Source of the DNA: Gulosibacter sp. 10 | Lineage (GTDB): Bacteria; Actinomycetota; Actinomycetes; Actinomycetales; Microbacteriaceae | NCBI RefSeq assembly: GCF_900163695.1 | Contig: NZ_FUIC01000020.1 | Span: 29,145-93,144 of the forward strand | Length of the DNA: 64,000 nt | Reading direction: 5' to 3' | Shown here: positions 49,070 through 58,550 of the stretch, piece by piece | How positions within the stretch are numbered: position 1 is the stretch's first letter | How the letters are laid out: every line of letters begins with the position of its first letter | Translations under genes and position numbers: made by a program | The notes under the pieces: generated by a model | Told to the model about the DNA's origin: nothing | Databases searched by the model: none | The model's input: only the letters and a program-made list of their open reading frames with translations

Positions 49070-49639
49070 ATCACCGATCCGAGAGCGCTGCGCACCCGGC
49101 GCGCCCTGCAGACCGCCGCCGTCGAGCTGTCGATGCGCGACGAGCCCGGGCCGCTCACCGTCGCGGCCCTGACGCAGACCGCGGGGGTCAACCGCGCCAC
49201 CTTCTACGACCACTTCGAGTCGCCGCAGGACGTGCTGCTCGGGGTGCTGGCCGAGGACCTCGACGCGCTCCGCGAGTCCGACGACGCCCTCCGAAAGGAC
49301 CCCGGGCTGTCGCGAACGGCGATCCTCCGCACCGCCCTCCTCGGGGTGGTCGAGCACGTCCGCCGGTTCGAGCCGATCTACCGGCGGTCGCTCTCGAACC
49401 CGGCCGACGGCGTGACCCATCACGCGCTCTCGAGCCACTTCGCCGAGTCGGTGCGCCGCATCCTCGACCGGCAGGATCCTCCGCCGCCCGGCCTCCATCT
49501 GCCGATCGCGGCCGAGTTCATCGCCCACGCCCTCGTGGGCGCGCTCGAGGTGTGGCTGGCCGCGCCGGATCTCTCCGAGGAGGAGCTCGTGGACGGCATC
49601 CTCGGCTGCATGCCGGACTGGTGGGCCTCGCTCCGATAG
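49070..49639 (+). CDS. TetR-family regulator with apparent ATC start codon
   Basis: 189 residues if read from ATC at 49070. The sequence ITDPRALRTRRALQTAAVEL, then TVAALTQTAGVNRATFYDHF is a complete TetR DNA-binding domain. No ATG, GTG or TTG exists in frame between the upstream in-frame stop (49037-49039) and ATG 49133. GGAGG (49057-49061) lies 8 nt before the ATC. Starting at ATG 49133 would delete helix 1. AUC is a known rare start; a single base error (ATC for ATG) would explain it equally well. A palindrome lies downstream at 49659. Confidence 0.75.
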   Translation: MTDPRALRTRRALQTAAVELSMRDEPGPLTVAALTQTAGVNRATFYDHFESPQDVLLGVLAEDLDALRESDDALRKDPGLSRTAILRTALLGVVEHVRRFEPIYRRSLSNPADGVTHHALSSHFAESVRRILDRQDPPPPGLHLPIAAEFIAHALVGALEVWLAAPDLSEEELVDGILGCMPDWWASLR

Positions 49640-49658
49640 CCCGCGCACTCGAAAACTC

Positions 49659-49692
49659 TCCGACAGGCATCGCTTATACGACACCTGTCGGA
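49659..49692. promoter_or_regulatory. Palindromic operator before the alcohol dehydrogenase
   Basis: TCCGACAGG and CCTGTCGGA (9-bp perfect arms, 16 bp apart) lie between the TetR gene and the alcohol dehydrogenase, 85 bp before its ATG. The position suits a repressor site for the adjacent TetR protein. Confidence 0.6.
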
Positions 49693-49776
49693 TAGTCTGG
49701 ACGGACCGTCATCCGGCGCGCGAGCGGCAAGGACGCCGCCCGCCGAGCGCCGGTCTTCGAGCGCAAAGGAGCACTC

Positions 49777-50874
49777 ATGAAAGCTGCAGTACTCAACGCC
49801 GTCGGCCAGGACTTCCGCATCCAGGACGTCGAGCTGGCCGAGCCCATCGGCCGCGAGGTCGTCATCGAGGTGAAGGCCTGCGGCCTCTGCCACAGCGACT
49901 CGCACATCCAGGAGAACGACTTCGGCTTCCCGATGCCCACCGTCCTCGGCCACGAGATCTCGGGCGTCGTCACCGCGGTGGGGCCGGAGGCCGCCGACCT
50001 CGAGGTCGGCGACCACGTGGTGGGCTGCCTCATCAGCAACTGCGGCCACTGCACGCGCTGCACCACGGGCCGCCCCTGGCAGTGCGAGCGCCGCGAGGAG
50101 GTGCAGCGCACGGCGGACCAGCCGCCCCGCATCAGCCGGGACGGCGAGGCCGTCACCCAGTTCTCGGAGCTCTCGGGCTTCGCGGAGTACGTGCTCACGC
50201 ACGAGAACAACGCCGTCAAGGTGAATGAGGAGATCCCCTTCGAGAAGGCCTGCCTGCTCGGCTGCGGCGTCGTGACCGGCGCGGGCGCGGTGATCAACAC
50301 CGCCGGCTGCCGCGTGGGCGACACCGTCGCGGTCATCGGCTGCGGAGGCGTGGGGCTCAACGCGGTGCAGGGCGCGAGGATCGCCGGTGCCCGCCGCATC
50401 ATCGCCATCGACCTCCAGCCCGAGAAGCTCGAGATCGCGAAGCAGTTCGGCGCCACCGACGTGATCAACCCCGCCGAGACCGAGGACGTCGTGGCCCGCG
50501 TGCGCGAGATCACCGGCACCGACGGCGTCGACCACGCCTTCGAGGTGATCGGGCTCAAGCCCACCGCCGAGCAGGCCGTGAGCATCCTCGGCACCGGCGG
50601 CGGGGCCTACCTCATCGGCATGATCAAGCCGGGCACCCGGCTCGACGTCGACCCCTTCACCGACATCCTCCTGATGCAGCGCAAGATCCAGGGCGTCTAC
50701 ATGGGCTCGACCAACTCGCACCGCGACATCCCCCTCTACGCGGACCTCTACCAGCAGGGCCGCCTGAACCTCGACGACCTCGTCTCCAAGACGATCGCGC
50801 TCGAGGAGATCAACGAGGGGTACGAGGACCTCAAGAGCGGCAAGATCGCGCGCAGCGTGATCGTCTTCGACTAG
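49777..50874 (+). CDS. Zinc-dependent alcohol dehydrogenase (class III-like)
   Basis: A 365-residue MDR-family enzyme. Catalytic zinc ligands appear in CGLCHSDSH and GHE. The structural zinc cysteines are in CLISNCGHCTRCTTGRPWQC. The NAD site is GCGGVGLNAVQGA. The subgroup resembles actinobacterial alcohol/formaldehyde dehydrogenases, but the substrate is not certain. AAAGGAG precedes the ATG. It is likely repressed by the upstream TetR protein through the palindrome at 49659. Confidence 0.9.
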   Translation: MKAAVLNAVGQDFRIQDVELAEPIGREVVIEVKACGLCHSDSHIQENDFGFPMPTVLGHEISGVVTAVGPEAADLEVGDHVVGCLISNCGHCTRCTTGRPWQCERREEVQRTADQPPRISRDGEAVTQFSELSGFAEYVLTHENNAVKVNEEIPFEKACLLGCGVVTGAGAVINTAGCRVGDTVAVIGCGGVGLNAVQGARIAGARRIIAIDLQPEKLEIAKQFGATDVINPAETEDVVARVREITGTDGVDHAFEVIGLKPTAEQAVSILGTGGGAYLIGMIKPGTRLDVDPFTDILLMQRKIQGVYMGSTNSHRDIPLYADLYQQGRLNLDDLVSKTIALEEINEGYEDLKSGKIARSVIVFD

Positions 50875-50888
50875 CCGACCGCGAGGCC

Positions 50889-50915
50889 GGGGCCGGGGAT
50901 GCGCTCCTCGGCCCC
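50889..50915 (+). terminator. Possible terminator after alcohol dehydrogenase
   Basis: GGGGCCG and CGGCCCC form a 7-bp stem with a 13-base loop, 15 nt after the stop. There is no T-run. Confidence 0.4.
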
Positions 50916-50997
50916 CGCTCCCGTTCCGGGGTACGATGTCCGGGTCGCACAGCAGGCACCCCAGACTCGGTGCCGCCCATATCGAAACGGAGTATGC

Positions 50998-53592
50998 ATG
51001 ACGGCCACGCCCGCGAACATCCCCGACAAGCCGGCCCTCGAGGGGCTCGAAGCCAAATGGGAAGAGGTGTGGAACGCCCGGGGCACCTACCGCTTCGACC
51101 GCGAGGGCACCACCCGCGAGCAGGTCTACTCGATCGACACGCCCCCGCCCACCGCCTCGGGCTCGCTGCACATCGGCCACGTGTTCTCGTACACCCACAC
51201 CGACGTCATCGCGCGCTACCAGCGCATGATCGGCAAGAAGGTCTTCTACCCGATGGGCTGGGACGACAACGGCCTGCCCACCGAGCGCCGCGTGCAGAAC
51301 TACTACGGAGTGCGCTGCGACCCCTCGCTCCCCTACGTCGAGGGATTCGAGCCCCCGCACCGCGGCGGCGACGGCAAGTCGATCAAGGCGGCCGACCAGC
51401 AGCCGATCTCGCGCCAGAACTTCATCGAGCTCTGCCTCGAGCTCACGCAGGAGGACGAGCAGGCCTACGAGCAGCTGTGGCGCAAGCTCGGCCTCTCGAT
51501 CGACTGGCGGCAGTCGTACCGCACCATCGACGACAACTCGCGGCGCACCTCGCAGCTCGCCTTCCTCCGCAACATCGAGCGCGGCGAGGCCTACCAGGAC
51601 ATGGCCCCCACGCTGTGGGACGTGACCTTCCGCACCGCCGTGGCGCAGGCCGAGCTCGAGGACCGCGATCAGCCCGGCGCCTACCACCGCCTCGCCTTCC
51701 ACGGCGACGGGGGCGACGTCTTCATCGAGACCACCCGCCCCGAGCTGCTGCCCGCCTGCGTCGCCCTCGTCGCGCATCCGGACGACGAGCGCTACCAGCC
51801 GCTCTTCGGCACGACCGTGCGCACCCCGGTCTTCGACGTCGAGGTGCCGGTGCTCGCGCACCCCCTGGCCCAGCGCGACAAGGGCTCGGGCATCGCGATG
51901 ATCTGCACCTTCGGCGACGTGACCGACGTCGTGTGGTGGCGCGAGCTACGCCTGCCGAACCGCTCGATCCTCGGCCAGGACGGCCGCATCATCGCCGAGG
52001 CCCCCGAGGCGATCACGAGCGAGGCCGGCCGCCGCGTGTACGGCGAGATGGCCGGCAAGACCGTGTTCTCGGCGAAGAAGATCGTGGTCGAGGCCCTCGC
52101 CGAGTCCGGCGAGCTCATCGGCGAGCCGAAGAAGATCACCCACCCCGTCAAGTTCTTCGAGAAGGGCGACAAGCCGCTCGAGATCGTGTCGACCCGCCAG
52201 TGGTACGTGAAGAACGGCGCCGACGACGAGGCGCTGCGCGCGAAGCTGCTGGAGCGCGGCAAGGAGCTCGCCTTCTGGCCCGACTTCATGCGCGTGCGCT
52301 ACGAGAACTGGGTCGAGGGACTCTCGGGCGACTGGCTCATCTCGCGCCAGCGCTTCTTCGGCGTGGCCATCCCCGTGTGGTACCCGATCGACGAGGAGGG
52401 CGTCGTGCAGTACGGCTCGCCGCTCCTGCCCGCCGAGGAGCAGCTGCCGATCGACCCCTCGACCGACGTGCCCTCGGGCTACGAGGAGTCGCAGCGCGGG
52501 CGGGCCGGCGGCTTCGTCGGCGAGCTCGACGTGATGGACACCTGGATGACCTCCTCGCTGACCCCGCAGCTCGCGGGCGGCTGGGAGCGCGACCCCGAGC
52601 TCTTCGAGATGGTCCACCCCTTCGACGTGCGCCCGCAGGGGCAGGACATCATCCGCACCTGGCTGTTCTCGACGCTGCTGCGCAGCCAGCTCGAGGCCGA
52701 TGAGCTGCCATGGCGCAACGCCACCATCTCGGGCTTCATCGTGGACCCCGACCGCAAGAAGATGTCGAAGTCGAAGGGCAACGTGGTCACCCCCGCCGGC
52801 CTGCTCGACCAGCACGGCTCGGATGCGGTGCGCTACTGGGCGGCCTCCAGCCGCCTCGGCACCGACGCCGCCTTCGACCCGCAGCGCCCCACGCAGATGA
52901 AGATCGGCCGCCGGCTCGCGATCAAGGTGCTCAACGCCGCCAAGCTCGCCCTGGGCTTCGACGCCGAGGGCGCAGCGCCCGAGGCCGTGACGAACCCGCT
53001 CGACCTCGCGATGCTCGCGGAGCTGCGCCGGGTCGTCGAGACCGCCACCGCGGCGCTCGAGGAGTTCAACCAGGCCAAGGCGCTCGAGGAGGCGGAGTCG
53101 TTCTTCTGGGCGTTCTGCGACGACTACCTCGAGCTCGTCAAGGCCCGCGCCTACGGCGAGACCGAGGCCGGCGACGAGGGCCGCCGCTCCGCGGTGGCCG
53201 CGATGCGCCTCGCGCTCTCCACGCTGCTGCGGCTGTTCGCCCCCTACCTGCCCTTCGCGACCGAGGAGGTCTGGTCCTGGTGGCAGGAGGGCTCGGTGCA
53301 CACCGCTCCCTGGCCCGCCGCCGAGGAACTGCCCGGCGACGGCGAGCCCCGCGTGCTCGAGCTCGCCTCGCGGTCGCTCGTGACGATCCGCGGCGCGAAG
53401 ACCGCGCAGAAGGTCTCGCAGAAGACGCCGATCCTCACCGCCACGATCGCCGCGCCCGAGCAGGAGCTGGGGCTGCTGCGCGGCGCCGTGGCCGACCTCA
53501 AGTCGGTGGGGCGCATCGAGTCGCTCGACCTGGCGGAGGGCGAGGAGCTCGCGATCCGCGACCTCGAGCTCGGCGAGGCGCCCCAGAAGTAG
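50998..53592 (+). CDS. valS: Valyl-tRNA synthetase
   Basis: 864 residues. A class I synthetase with HIGH in SGSLHIGHVFSYTH and KMSKS in DRKKMSKSKGNVV; the editing domain and a C-terminal tRNA-binding part are present. The ATG at 50998 has CGGAG just upstream and a TACGAT box about 60 nt before. No T-box was found, unlike ileS. Confidence 0.96.
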   Translation: MTATPANIPDKPALEGLEAKWEEVWNARGTYRFDREGTTREQVYSIDTPPPTASGSLHIGHVFSYTHTDVIARYQRMIGKKVFYPMGWDDNGLPTERRVQNYYGVRCDPSLPYVEGFEPPHRGGDGKSIKAADQQPISRQNFIELCLELTQEDEQAYEQLWRKLGLSIDWRQSYRTIDDNSRRTSQLAFLRNIERGEAYQDMAPTLWDVTFRTAVAQAELEDRDQPGAYHRLAFHGDGGDVFIETTRPELLPACVALVAHPDDERYQPLFGTTVRTPVFDVEVPVLAHPLAQRDKGSGIAMICTFGDVTDVVWWRELRLPNRSILGQDGRIIAEAPEAITSEAGRRVYGEMAGKTVFSAKKIVVEALAESGELIGEPKKITHPVKFFEKGDKPLEIVSTRQWYVKNGADDEALRAKLLERGKELAFWPDFMRVRYENWVEGLSGDWLISRQRFFGVAIPVWYPIDEEGVVQYGSPLLPAEEQLPIDPSTDVPSGYEESQRGRAGGFVGELDVMDTWMTSSLTPQLAGGWERDPELFEMVHPFDVRPQGQDIIRTWLFSTLLRSQLEADELPWRNATISGFIVDPDRKKMSKSKGNVVTPAGLLDQHGSDAVRYWAASSRLGTDAAFDPQRPTQMKIGRRLAIKVLNAAKLALGFDAEGAAPEAVTNPLDLAMLAELRRVVETATAALEEFNQAKALEEAESFFWAFCDDYLELVKARAYGETEAGDEGRRSAVAAMRLALSTLLRLFAPYLPFATEEVWSWWQEGSVHTAPWPAAEELPGDGEPRVLELASRSLVTIRGAKTAQKVSQKTPILTATIAAPEQELGLLRGAVADLKSVGRIESLDLAEGEELAIRDLELGEAPQK

Positions 53593-53891
53593 CCGGGCCC
53601 GGGATGATGCGGGGCGCCGACTCCCCCGAGTCGGCGCCCCGCCCTGTACCGGCCGATGAGCGGTCCCTCCCCAGGGGCCCGGCGGCACGGGGCGCGGCGG
53701 TCGATGCCTGCCGCGCGGAACCACGCTAAACGGAATCCAGCAATCCGGCATCGCCCCGAACGGGCACGATATCTGCAACTATGAATGGATACGCCCTACG
53801 CCCCGACGATGAGGTTCCGCTCCGAACCGACCGGTCGGAGCCGGGGGCCGCCTACTAGAATCGACCAATCCGATCTCGACTACGGCTAGGT
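53593..53891 (+). other. 299-bp gap: valS terminator and upstream region of the GNAT gene
   Basis: Apart from the hairpin at 53611-53640 and a TAGAAT box (53856-53861) that could be a -10 for the following gene, no gene or structure stands out. The section 53740-53800 is locally more AT-rich. Confidence 0.5.
53611..53640 (+). terminator. valS terminator
   Basis: GGGGCGCCGACTC pairs perfectly (13 bp) with its complement across a CCCC loop, 18 nt after the valS stop. Confidence 0.8.
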
Positions 53892-54392
53892 ATGACTGAC
53901 TCCTCACGCTCCTCCCGCCGCAGCGCACGCGCGGCCGCATCACGCCCCGTCCCCTCGATCCGGCCGCTCCGCTCGAGCGACTTCTTCGCCTGGATCGAGC
54001 TCTACGACCAGTACCTGCGGCTCATGGGAGGCGAGTTCACCGACTCCCGCGCGCTGCGGTTCTGGCAGTCGATCGAACGCATGCAGGATGTGGCCTCCTT
54101 CGTCGCGGAGCGCTCCGGGCACTTCGCGGGCTTCGCAGTCGCCTCCCCCGTGCTCGACGCCGTCGCCGGCGAGCTGAAGCTCGAGGTGCTGGCCATCTAC
54201 GTCGAGGAGTTCGAGCGCGACGGGGCGGCCCTCGAGGCGCTGTTCGGGGAGCTGCACTCGCACGCCGCCTCCCTCGGGGCGACCGCGCTCACGTGGCGCG
54301 CGCCGATGGGCGACTCCGCCTACACCCGGATGAGCAGCCGGCTCGGCGCGCTCACCGACCTCGGCACCTACGAGATGCCGGTCTACCGCTGA
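53892..54392 (+). CDS. GNAT-like acetyltransferase-fold protein
   Basis: 166 residues. After a Ser/Arg-rich N-tail, PSIRPLRSSDFFAWIELYDQ starts a GNAT-like domain, with strand LEVLAIYVEEFERDGAALEA and LGATALTWRAP. The R/QxxGxG/A loop is degenerate (ERDGAALEALF), so acetyl-CoA binding is uncertain. Its TGA overlaps the ATG of the following small gene (TGATG). Confidence 0.65.
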   Translation: MTDSSRSSRRSARAAASRPVPSIRPLRSSDFFAWIELYDQYLRLMGGEFTDSRALRFWQSIERMQDVASFVAERSGHFAGFAVASPVLDAVAGELKLEVLAIYVEEFERDGAALEALFGELHSHAASLGATALTWRAPMGDSAYTRMSSRLGALTDLGTYEMPVYR

Positions 54393-54643
54393 TGCGGATC
54401 GGCAGCCGGTGGCCCGTGGGCGGCCCCGCCCCGGAGGGCGTGCCGGCCGACTTCGCCGCCGGCGTCCGGGCCGCCGAGGCCGGGCTCGACGGCGGCTCGT
54501 GGACGCTCACGTGGCTCGAGGGCCGGCCGATCGCCGAGCACGCCTCCGGGCTGCGGGTCGTGCAGCGCGCCGACGGCCGCATCGAGACGGAGCGGGACGG
54601 GGACGACGAGTTCGGGCTCGACGACGAGGACTGGCTGGCCTGA
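54392..54643 (+). CDS. Small acidic protein, unknown
   Basis: 83 residues starting MRIGSRWPVGG and ending in an acidic tail (DGDDEFGLDDEDWLA). The start overlaps the stop of the GNAT-like gene, so it is co-translated with it. No family recognised. Confidence 0.6.
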   Translation: MRIGSRWPVGGPAPEGVPADFAAGVRAAEAGLDGGSWTLTWLEGRPIAEHASGLRVVQRADGRIETERDGDDEFGLDDEDWLA

Positions 54644-54739
54644 GCCGGCGGCCCCGCCCGCCCCGCAGCGGCTCCCGGACCGCCTGAACGGCCGCCTGCG
54701 GCCCCGATCGCCTGAACGGCCCGTGTCGGCGGGAGCGCG

Positions 54740-54745
54740 TACCCT
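54740..54745 (+). promoter_or_regulatory. -10 box (TACCCT) of leaderless dcp mRNA
   Basis: TACCCT ends 6 nt before the ATG at 54752, the same spacing and hexamer as before the aminotransferase gene at 2535. Confidence 0.5.
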
Positions 54746-54751
54746 GACGGC

Positions 54752-56815
54752 ATGAGTGAATCGTCGACCGTGGCAGCGCTGCCAGAGACCAATCCCTTCG
54801 CCGCACCGTCTTCGCTCCCCTACGGGCTGCCGCCCTTCGAGCGCATCCGCGAGGAGCACTTCGCGCCCGCCATCGAGGCCGGGTTCGCGGAGCACCTCGC
54901 CGAGGTCGAGGCGATCCTCTCGAACCCCGAGACCGCGACCTTCGAGAACACGATCGAGCCGCTCGAGCGCGCGGGCCGGCTCCTCGACCGCGTGCTCGAG
55001 GTCTTCTTCGCGCTGACCTCCTCGGACGCCGCCGAGGGCATCGAGCGGCTCGACGAGGAGTTCTCGCCGCGGATCGCCGCGCACTTCGACGCCGTGAACC
55101 TCGACTCGCGCCTGTACGAGCGCGTGCACGCGATCTACTCGGCCCTCGACTCGCTCGGCCTCGACCCGGAGCAGCGCCGCCTCGTCGATAAGCTCCACCT
55201 CGAGCTCCAGCTCTCGGGCGCCGGCCTCGACGAGGCGGGCAAGGAGCGGCTCAAGGAATTCAACCAGCGCCTCGCCGCGCTCGACTCCGCGTTCGTGCGC
55301 AACCTCCAGGGCGACACCAACGCGCTCGCCGTGGTCGTGGACGACCCGGCGGAGCTCGCGGGCCTCCCGGCCTCGGAGATCGACGCGGCGGCGGAATCCG
55401 CCCGCGAAGCCGGGCTCGAGGGCAAGTGGCGCATCACGCTGCCGCTCTACACCGGGCATCCCTGGCTCGCGCAGCTCGAGAACCGCACGCTGCGCCAGCG
55501 CATCTTCGAGGCCTCCCTCGCCCGCGGCCGGCGCAGCGGCGAGCACGACAACCGCGAGACGGTGCTCGAGTCGGTCCGGCTCCGCGCCCGGCGGGCGCGG
55601 CTGCTCGGCTTCGACAGCCACGCCGACCTCGTCGCGGCGGACTCGACCGCGGGATCGGTGCGGGCGATCGACGAGCGACTGCGCTCGCTGGCCATCCCCG
55701 CCGCGCGCAACGCCGCGCAGGAGGCCTCGGTGCTGCAGCGGCTCGCCGACGCGCCCCTCGGCCCGTGGGACTGGGCGTTCTACGCCGAGCAGGTGCGGGT
55801 GCGGGACTTCGAGGTGGACGAGCAGGCGCTCCGCCCCTATTTCGAGGCCGGGCGGGTGCTGCACGACGGCGTCTTCCACGCCGCCTCGCTCGCCTACGGG
55901 CTCCGCTTCGAGGCCAGGGAGGATCTCGCAGCCCACCATCCCGAAGCCCTCGTCTTCGAGGTGTTCGACGAGGACGGCTCGGGGCTCGGGCTCTACATCC
56001 TCGACCTCTACGCGCGCGACATCAAGCGCGGCGGCGCCTGGATGTCGACCTACGCGCAGCAGAACGAGCTGCTCGGCGAGCGGACCGTGACCTTCAACAT
56101 CCTCAACGTGCCGAAGCCGGCCGCGGGCGCCCCGACGCTGCTGACGCTGGACGAGGTCGAGACGCTCTTCCACGAGTTCGGCCACGCGCTCCACGCGCTG
56201 CTCGCGCACGTGCGCTATCCGTACTTCGGCGGCACCGACGTGAACCGCGACTTCGTCGAGTTCCCGAGCCAGGTGAACGAGATGTGGATGCTGCGCCCGG
56301 AGGTGCTCGGGCGGTACGCCCGCCACCACGAGACCGGCGAGCCGCTGCCCGCCGAGCAGGTGGAGCGGCTCAAGGCGGCCGCCGCGTTCAACCAGGGATT
56401 CCAGACCGCCGAGTACCTTGCCGCCTCGGTGCTCGACATGGCCTGGCACAAGCTCTCGCCCGAGCAGGCCGAGGCGGTGACCGACGTCGAGGCCTTCGAG
56501 CGCGAGACGCTCGACGCCGCGGGGCTGCTCATCGACACGGTGCCCACCCGCTACTCGTCGACGTACTTCCAGCACATCTTCGGCGGCGGCTACTCGGCGG
56601 GCTACTACGGCTACATCTGGAGCGAGGTCTTCGACGCCGCCTCGGTGGAGGTCTTCGAGGCCTCGGAGGACGTGCGAGCCACGGGCGAGCGGTTCCGGCG
56701 CGCGGTCCTCGAGCCGGGCGGCTCACGGGACCCGCTCGAGCTCGTGCGCGATTTCCTCGGCGACGAGGCGAGCGTCGAGCCGCTGCTGCGCCGTCGCGGC
56801 CTCGTGCAGCCGTAG
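54752..56815 (+). CDS. dcp: M3-family peptidyl-dipeptidase
   Basis: 687 residues. A zinc metallopeptidase of the thimet/Dcp family with HEFGHALHAL near 473 and the downstream Glu in GGTDVNRDFVEFPSQVNEMW. It removes dipeptides from peptide C-termini in the cytosol. The length is normal. It may process peptides brought in by importers such as the one at 40.4-45.5 kb. Confidence 0.92.
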   Translation: MSESSTVAALPETNPFAAPSSLPYGLPPFERIREEHFAPAIEAGFAEHLAEVEAILSNPETATFENTIEPLERAGRLLDRVLEVFFALTSSDAAEGIERLDEEFSPRIAAHFDAVNLDSRLYERVHAIYSALDSLGLDPEQRRLVDKLHLELQLSGAGLDEAGKERLKEFNQRLAALDSAFVRNLQGDTNALAVVVDDPAELAGLPASEIDAAAESAREAGLEGKWRITLPLYTGHPWLAQLENRTLRQRIFEASLARGRRSGEHDNRETVLESVRLRARRARLLGFDSHADLVAADSTAGSVRAIDERLRSLAIPAARNAAQEASVLQRLADAPLGPWDWAFYAEQVRVRDFEVDEQALRPYFEAGRVLHDGVFHAASLAYGLRFEAREDLAAHHPEALVFEVFDEDGSGLGLYILDLYARDIKRGGAWMSTYAQQNELLGERTVTFNILNVPKPAAGAPTLLTLDEVETLFHEFGHALHALLAHVRYPYFGGTDVNRDFVEFPSQVNEMWMLRPEVLGRYARHHETGEPLPAEQVERLKAAAAFNQGFQTAEYLAASVLDMAWHKLSPEQAEAVTDVEAFERETLDAAGLLIDTVPTRYSSTYFQHIFGGGYSAGYYGYIWSEVFDAASVEVFEASEDVRATGERFRRAVLEPGGSRDPLELVRDFLGDEASVEPLLRRRGLVQP

Positions 56816-56831
56816 CGCTGCGCAGCGCCGG

Positions 56832-58448
56832 TCAGCCGCGCCCGTCCGGTCCGCGCTCGCGCAGGCCGTCCTCGTCGAGCTCGAGCCACGTGCCGATGCC
56901 GAGCCGGGCGAGGAAGGCCTCGTCGTGGCTGACGACGAGGAGGCCGCCGTGATACCCCTCGAGCGCGCTCACGAACGCGTCGACGCTCGGCAGGTCGAGG
57001 CTGTTCGTGGGCTCGTCGAGCACGAGCAGCTGGTGCGCCGGCCGGGCGAGGAGCAGCCTCGCGAGCGCGACGCGGAACCGCTCGCCGCCGGAGAGGTCGC
57101 CGACGCGCTGCCGGATGCGATCGCCGCGGAACAGGAAGCGCGCCAGGTCGGCCCGGATCTCGTGCTCCGAGGCCTCGGGCGCGGCCGCCGCGATCGTGGC
57201 GAGGATGCTCTCGCCGTCGTCGAGGTGGTCGAGGCGCTGCGGCAGGAGGCCGATCCGCCCGGTGCGGGGCACCGCCCTGGGCGCGCCCGCCTCCCGGAGC
57301 TCCGCGTCGAAGAGGGTGGCGAGCAGCCGGGTCTTGCCGATGCCGTTCGGGCCGGTGAGCGCCACGCGCTCCGGCCCCTGCAGCACGAAGCGGTGCCCGT
57401 GCGCGTCCTCGAGCTCGGCGAGGCGGCGCGAGGCGGGCACCGCCGTCTCGGGCAGCTCGATGCGGATGCGCGAATCCCGCCGCAGCCGCGCGGCCTGCTC
57501 GTCGACCTCGGCGCGCGCGTCCTCCACCCTGGCGTCGTGACGGCCCCGGAGCTTGCCCGCCGAGACCTGCGCCTCGCCCTTGCGGAGGTTCATGATCATC
57601 TTCGGCTTGCGCTTGTTCTCGAAGTCGGTGCGGGCGTAGCGCTGCCGCCGCGCCAGCTTGGTCTGCGCCTCGATGCGCTGGCGCCGCTCGGTCTTCAGGG
57701 TCTGCTCGGCGGTGCGCAGCGCCTGCTCGGCCGCCTGCTGCTCGCGCTCCACGTGCTCGCGGTACTCGTCGTACGGGCCGCCGAAGACGGCGATCGCGCC
57801 GTCCAGGAGCTCGGCCGTGTCGTCCATCCGGTTGAGCAGCTCGACGTCGTGGCTCACGACGAGGAGCGTGCCGCGCCAGGAGGAGATCAGGTCGTGCAGC
57901 AGCCGCCGGGCGCGGCGGTCGAGGTTGTTGGTCGGCTCGTCGAGCAGCAGGACGTCGTGCCCCGCGAGCTGCAGGCCGATGAGCGCGATGAGCACGGTCT
58001 CGCCGCCGGAGAGGGCGCCCACGGGCCGATCGAGCGGGATGCCGGCGAGCCCGACGCGGTCCAGGGCGGCCTCGGCGCGGGCCTCGACGTCCCAGTCGTC
58101 CGCGAGCGCGTCGAAGCGCTCCGGGCTCGCGTCGCCCGCCTCGATCGCGCGCAGGGCGTCGAGGCGCTCGCGCACGCCGAGCAGCGCGGCCACGGTGTCC
58201 TCGGTGCGGAGGGAGAGCTGCTGCGGCAGGTAGCCGACGGAGCCGGAGACGGCGATCGTCCCCGCGGAGGGCTCGAGCTCGCCGAGGATGAGCCTGAGCA
58301 GGGTGGTCTTGCCGGTGCCGTTGGCGCCGATGAGCCCCGTCCGGCCGGTGCCGAAGGCCGCGTCGAGGCCGTCGAGCGCGACGGTGCCGTCGGGCCATTC
58401 GAGGCCGACGCCGTCGAGGACGATCGCGTGATGCTGCGAGATGGACAT
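56832..58448 (-). CDS. ABC-F family ATPase (ribosome-associated, possible antibiotic resistance)
   Basis: 538 residues with two ABC domains in one chain and no membrane segments. Walker A motifs are GANGTGKTT (41-49) and GPNGIGKTR (near 367), with LSGGETVL and LSGGERFR signatures. The linker between them is long, charged and helical (QQAAEQALRTAEQTLKTERR), as in ABC-F proteins that displace antibiotics from ribosomes. The resistance role is supported by the leader-peptide attenuator just upstream. ABC-F housekeeping factors (EttA, Uup) usually lack such leaders. Confidence 0.87.
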   Translation of the reverse strand: MSISQHHAIVLDGVGLEWPDGTVALDGLDAAFGTGRTGLIGANGTGKTTLLRLILGELEPSAGTIAVSGSVGYLPQQLSLRTEDTVAALLGVRERLDALRAIEAGDASPERFDALADDWDVEARAEAALDRVGLAGIPLDRPVGALSGGETVLIALIGLQLAGHDVLLLDEPTNNLDRRARRLLHDLISSWRGTLLVVSHDVELLNRMDDTAELLDGAIAVFGGPYDEYREHVEREQQAAEQALRTAEQTLKTERRQRIEAQTKLARRQRYARTDFENKRKPKMIMNLRKGEAQVSAGKLRGRHDARVEDARAEVDEQAARLRRDSRIRIELPETAVPASRRLAELEDAHGHRFVLQGPERVALTGPNGIGKTRLLATLFDAELREAGAPRAVPRTGRIGLLPQRLDHLDDGESILATIAAAAPEASEHEIRADLARFLFRGDRIRQRVGDLSGGERFRVALARLLLARPAHQLLVLDEPTNSLDLPSVDAFVSALEGYHGGLLVVSHDEAFLARLGIGTWLELDEDGLRERGPDGRG

Positions 58449-58550
58449 GATGCTCCGAGGTGGTCAGTGGCGGTGCTGCACTGACTCCGGAGCCGCGAAC
58501 GGGCCGTCTTCGAGGTCAGCGCACTGGACGTGCGGTGAAACGCTCGAAGA
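58449..58550 (-). promoter_or_regulatory. Attenuator: mutually exclusive hairpins before the ABC-F gene
   Basis: On the minus-strand RNA a perfect 8-bp hairpin (TCTTCGAG at 58543-58550 with CTCGAAGA at 58507-58514) spans the leader peptide. GCGCTGAC (58515-58522, including its stop) can pair with GTCAGTGC (58478-58485). That same segment can instead pair with CACTGAC (58463-58469), with CTCCG (58488-58492) closing on the ribosome site CGGAG (58453-58457). Stalling early on the peptide would free the first pairing and expose the ribosome site. This fits drug-induced translation. Confidence 0.72.

Noticed and set aside
49133..49639. TetR gene starting at the first ATG
   Set aside because: Would lose the first helix of the DNA-binding domain although coding similarity continues upstream to 49070.
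50889..50997. T-box before valS
   Set aside because: No TGGNACCGCG-type sequence or specifier loop in the 123-bp gap.
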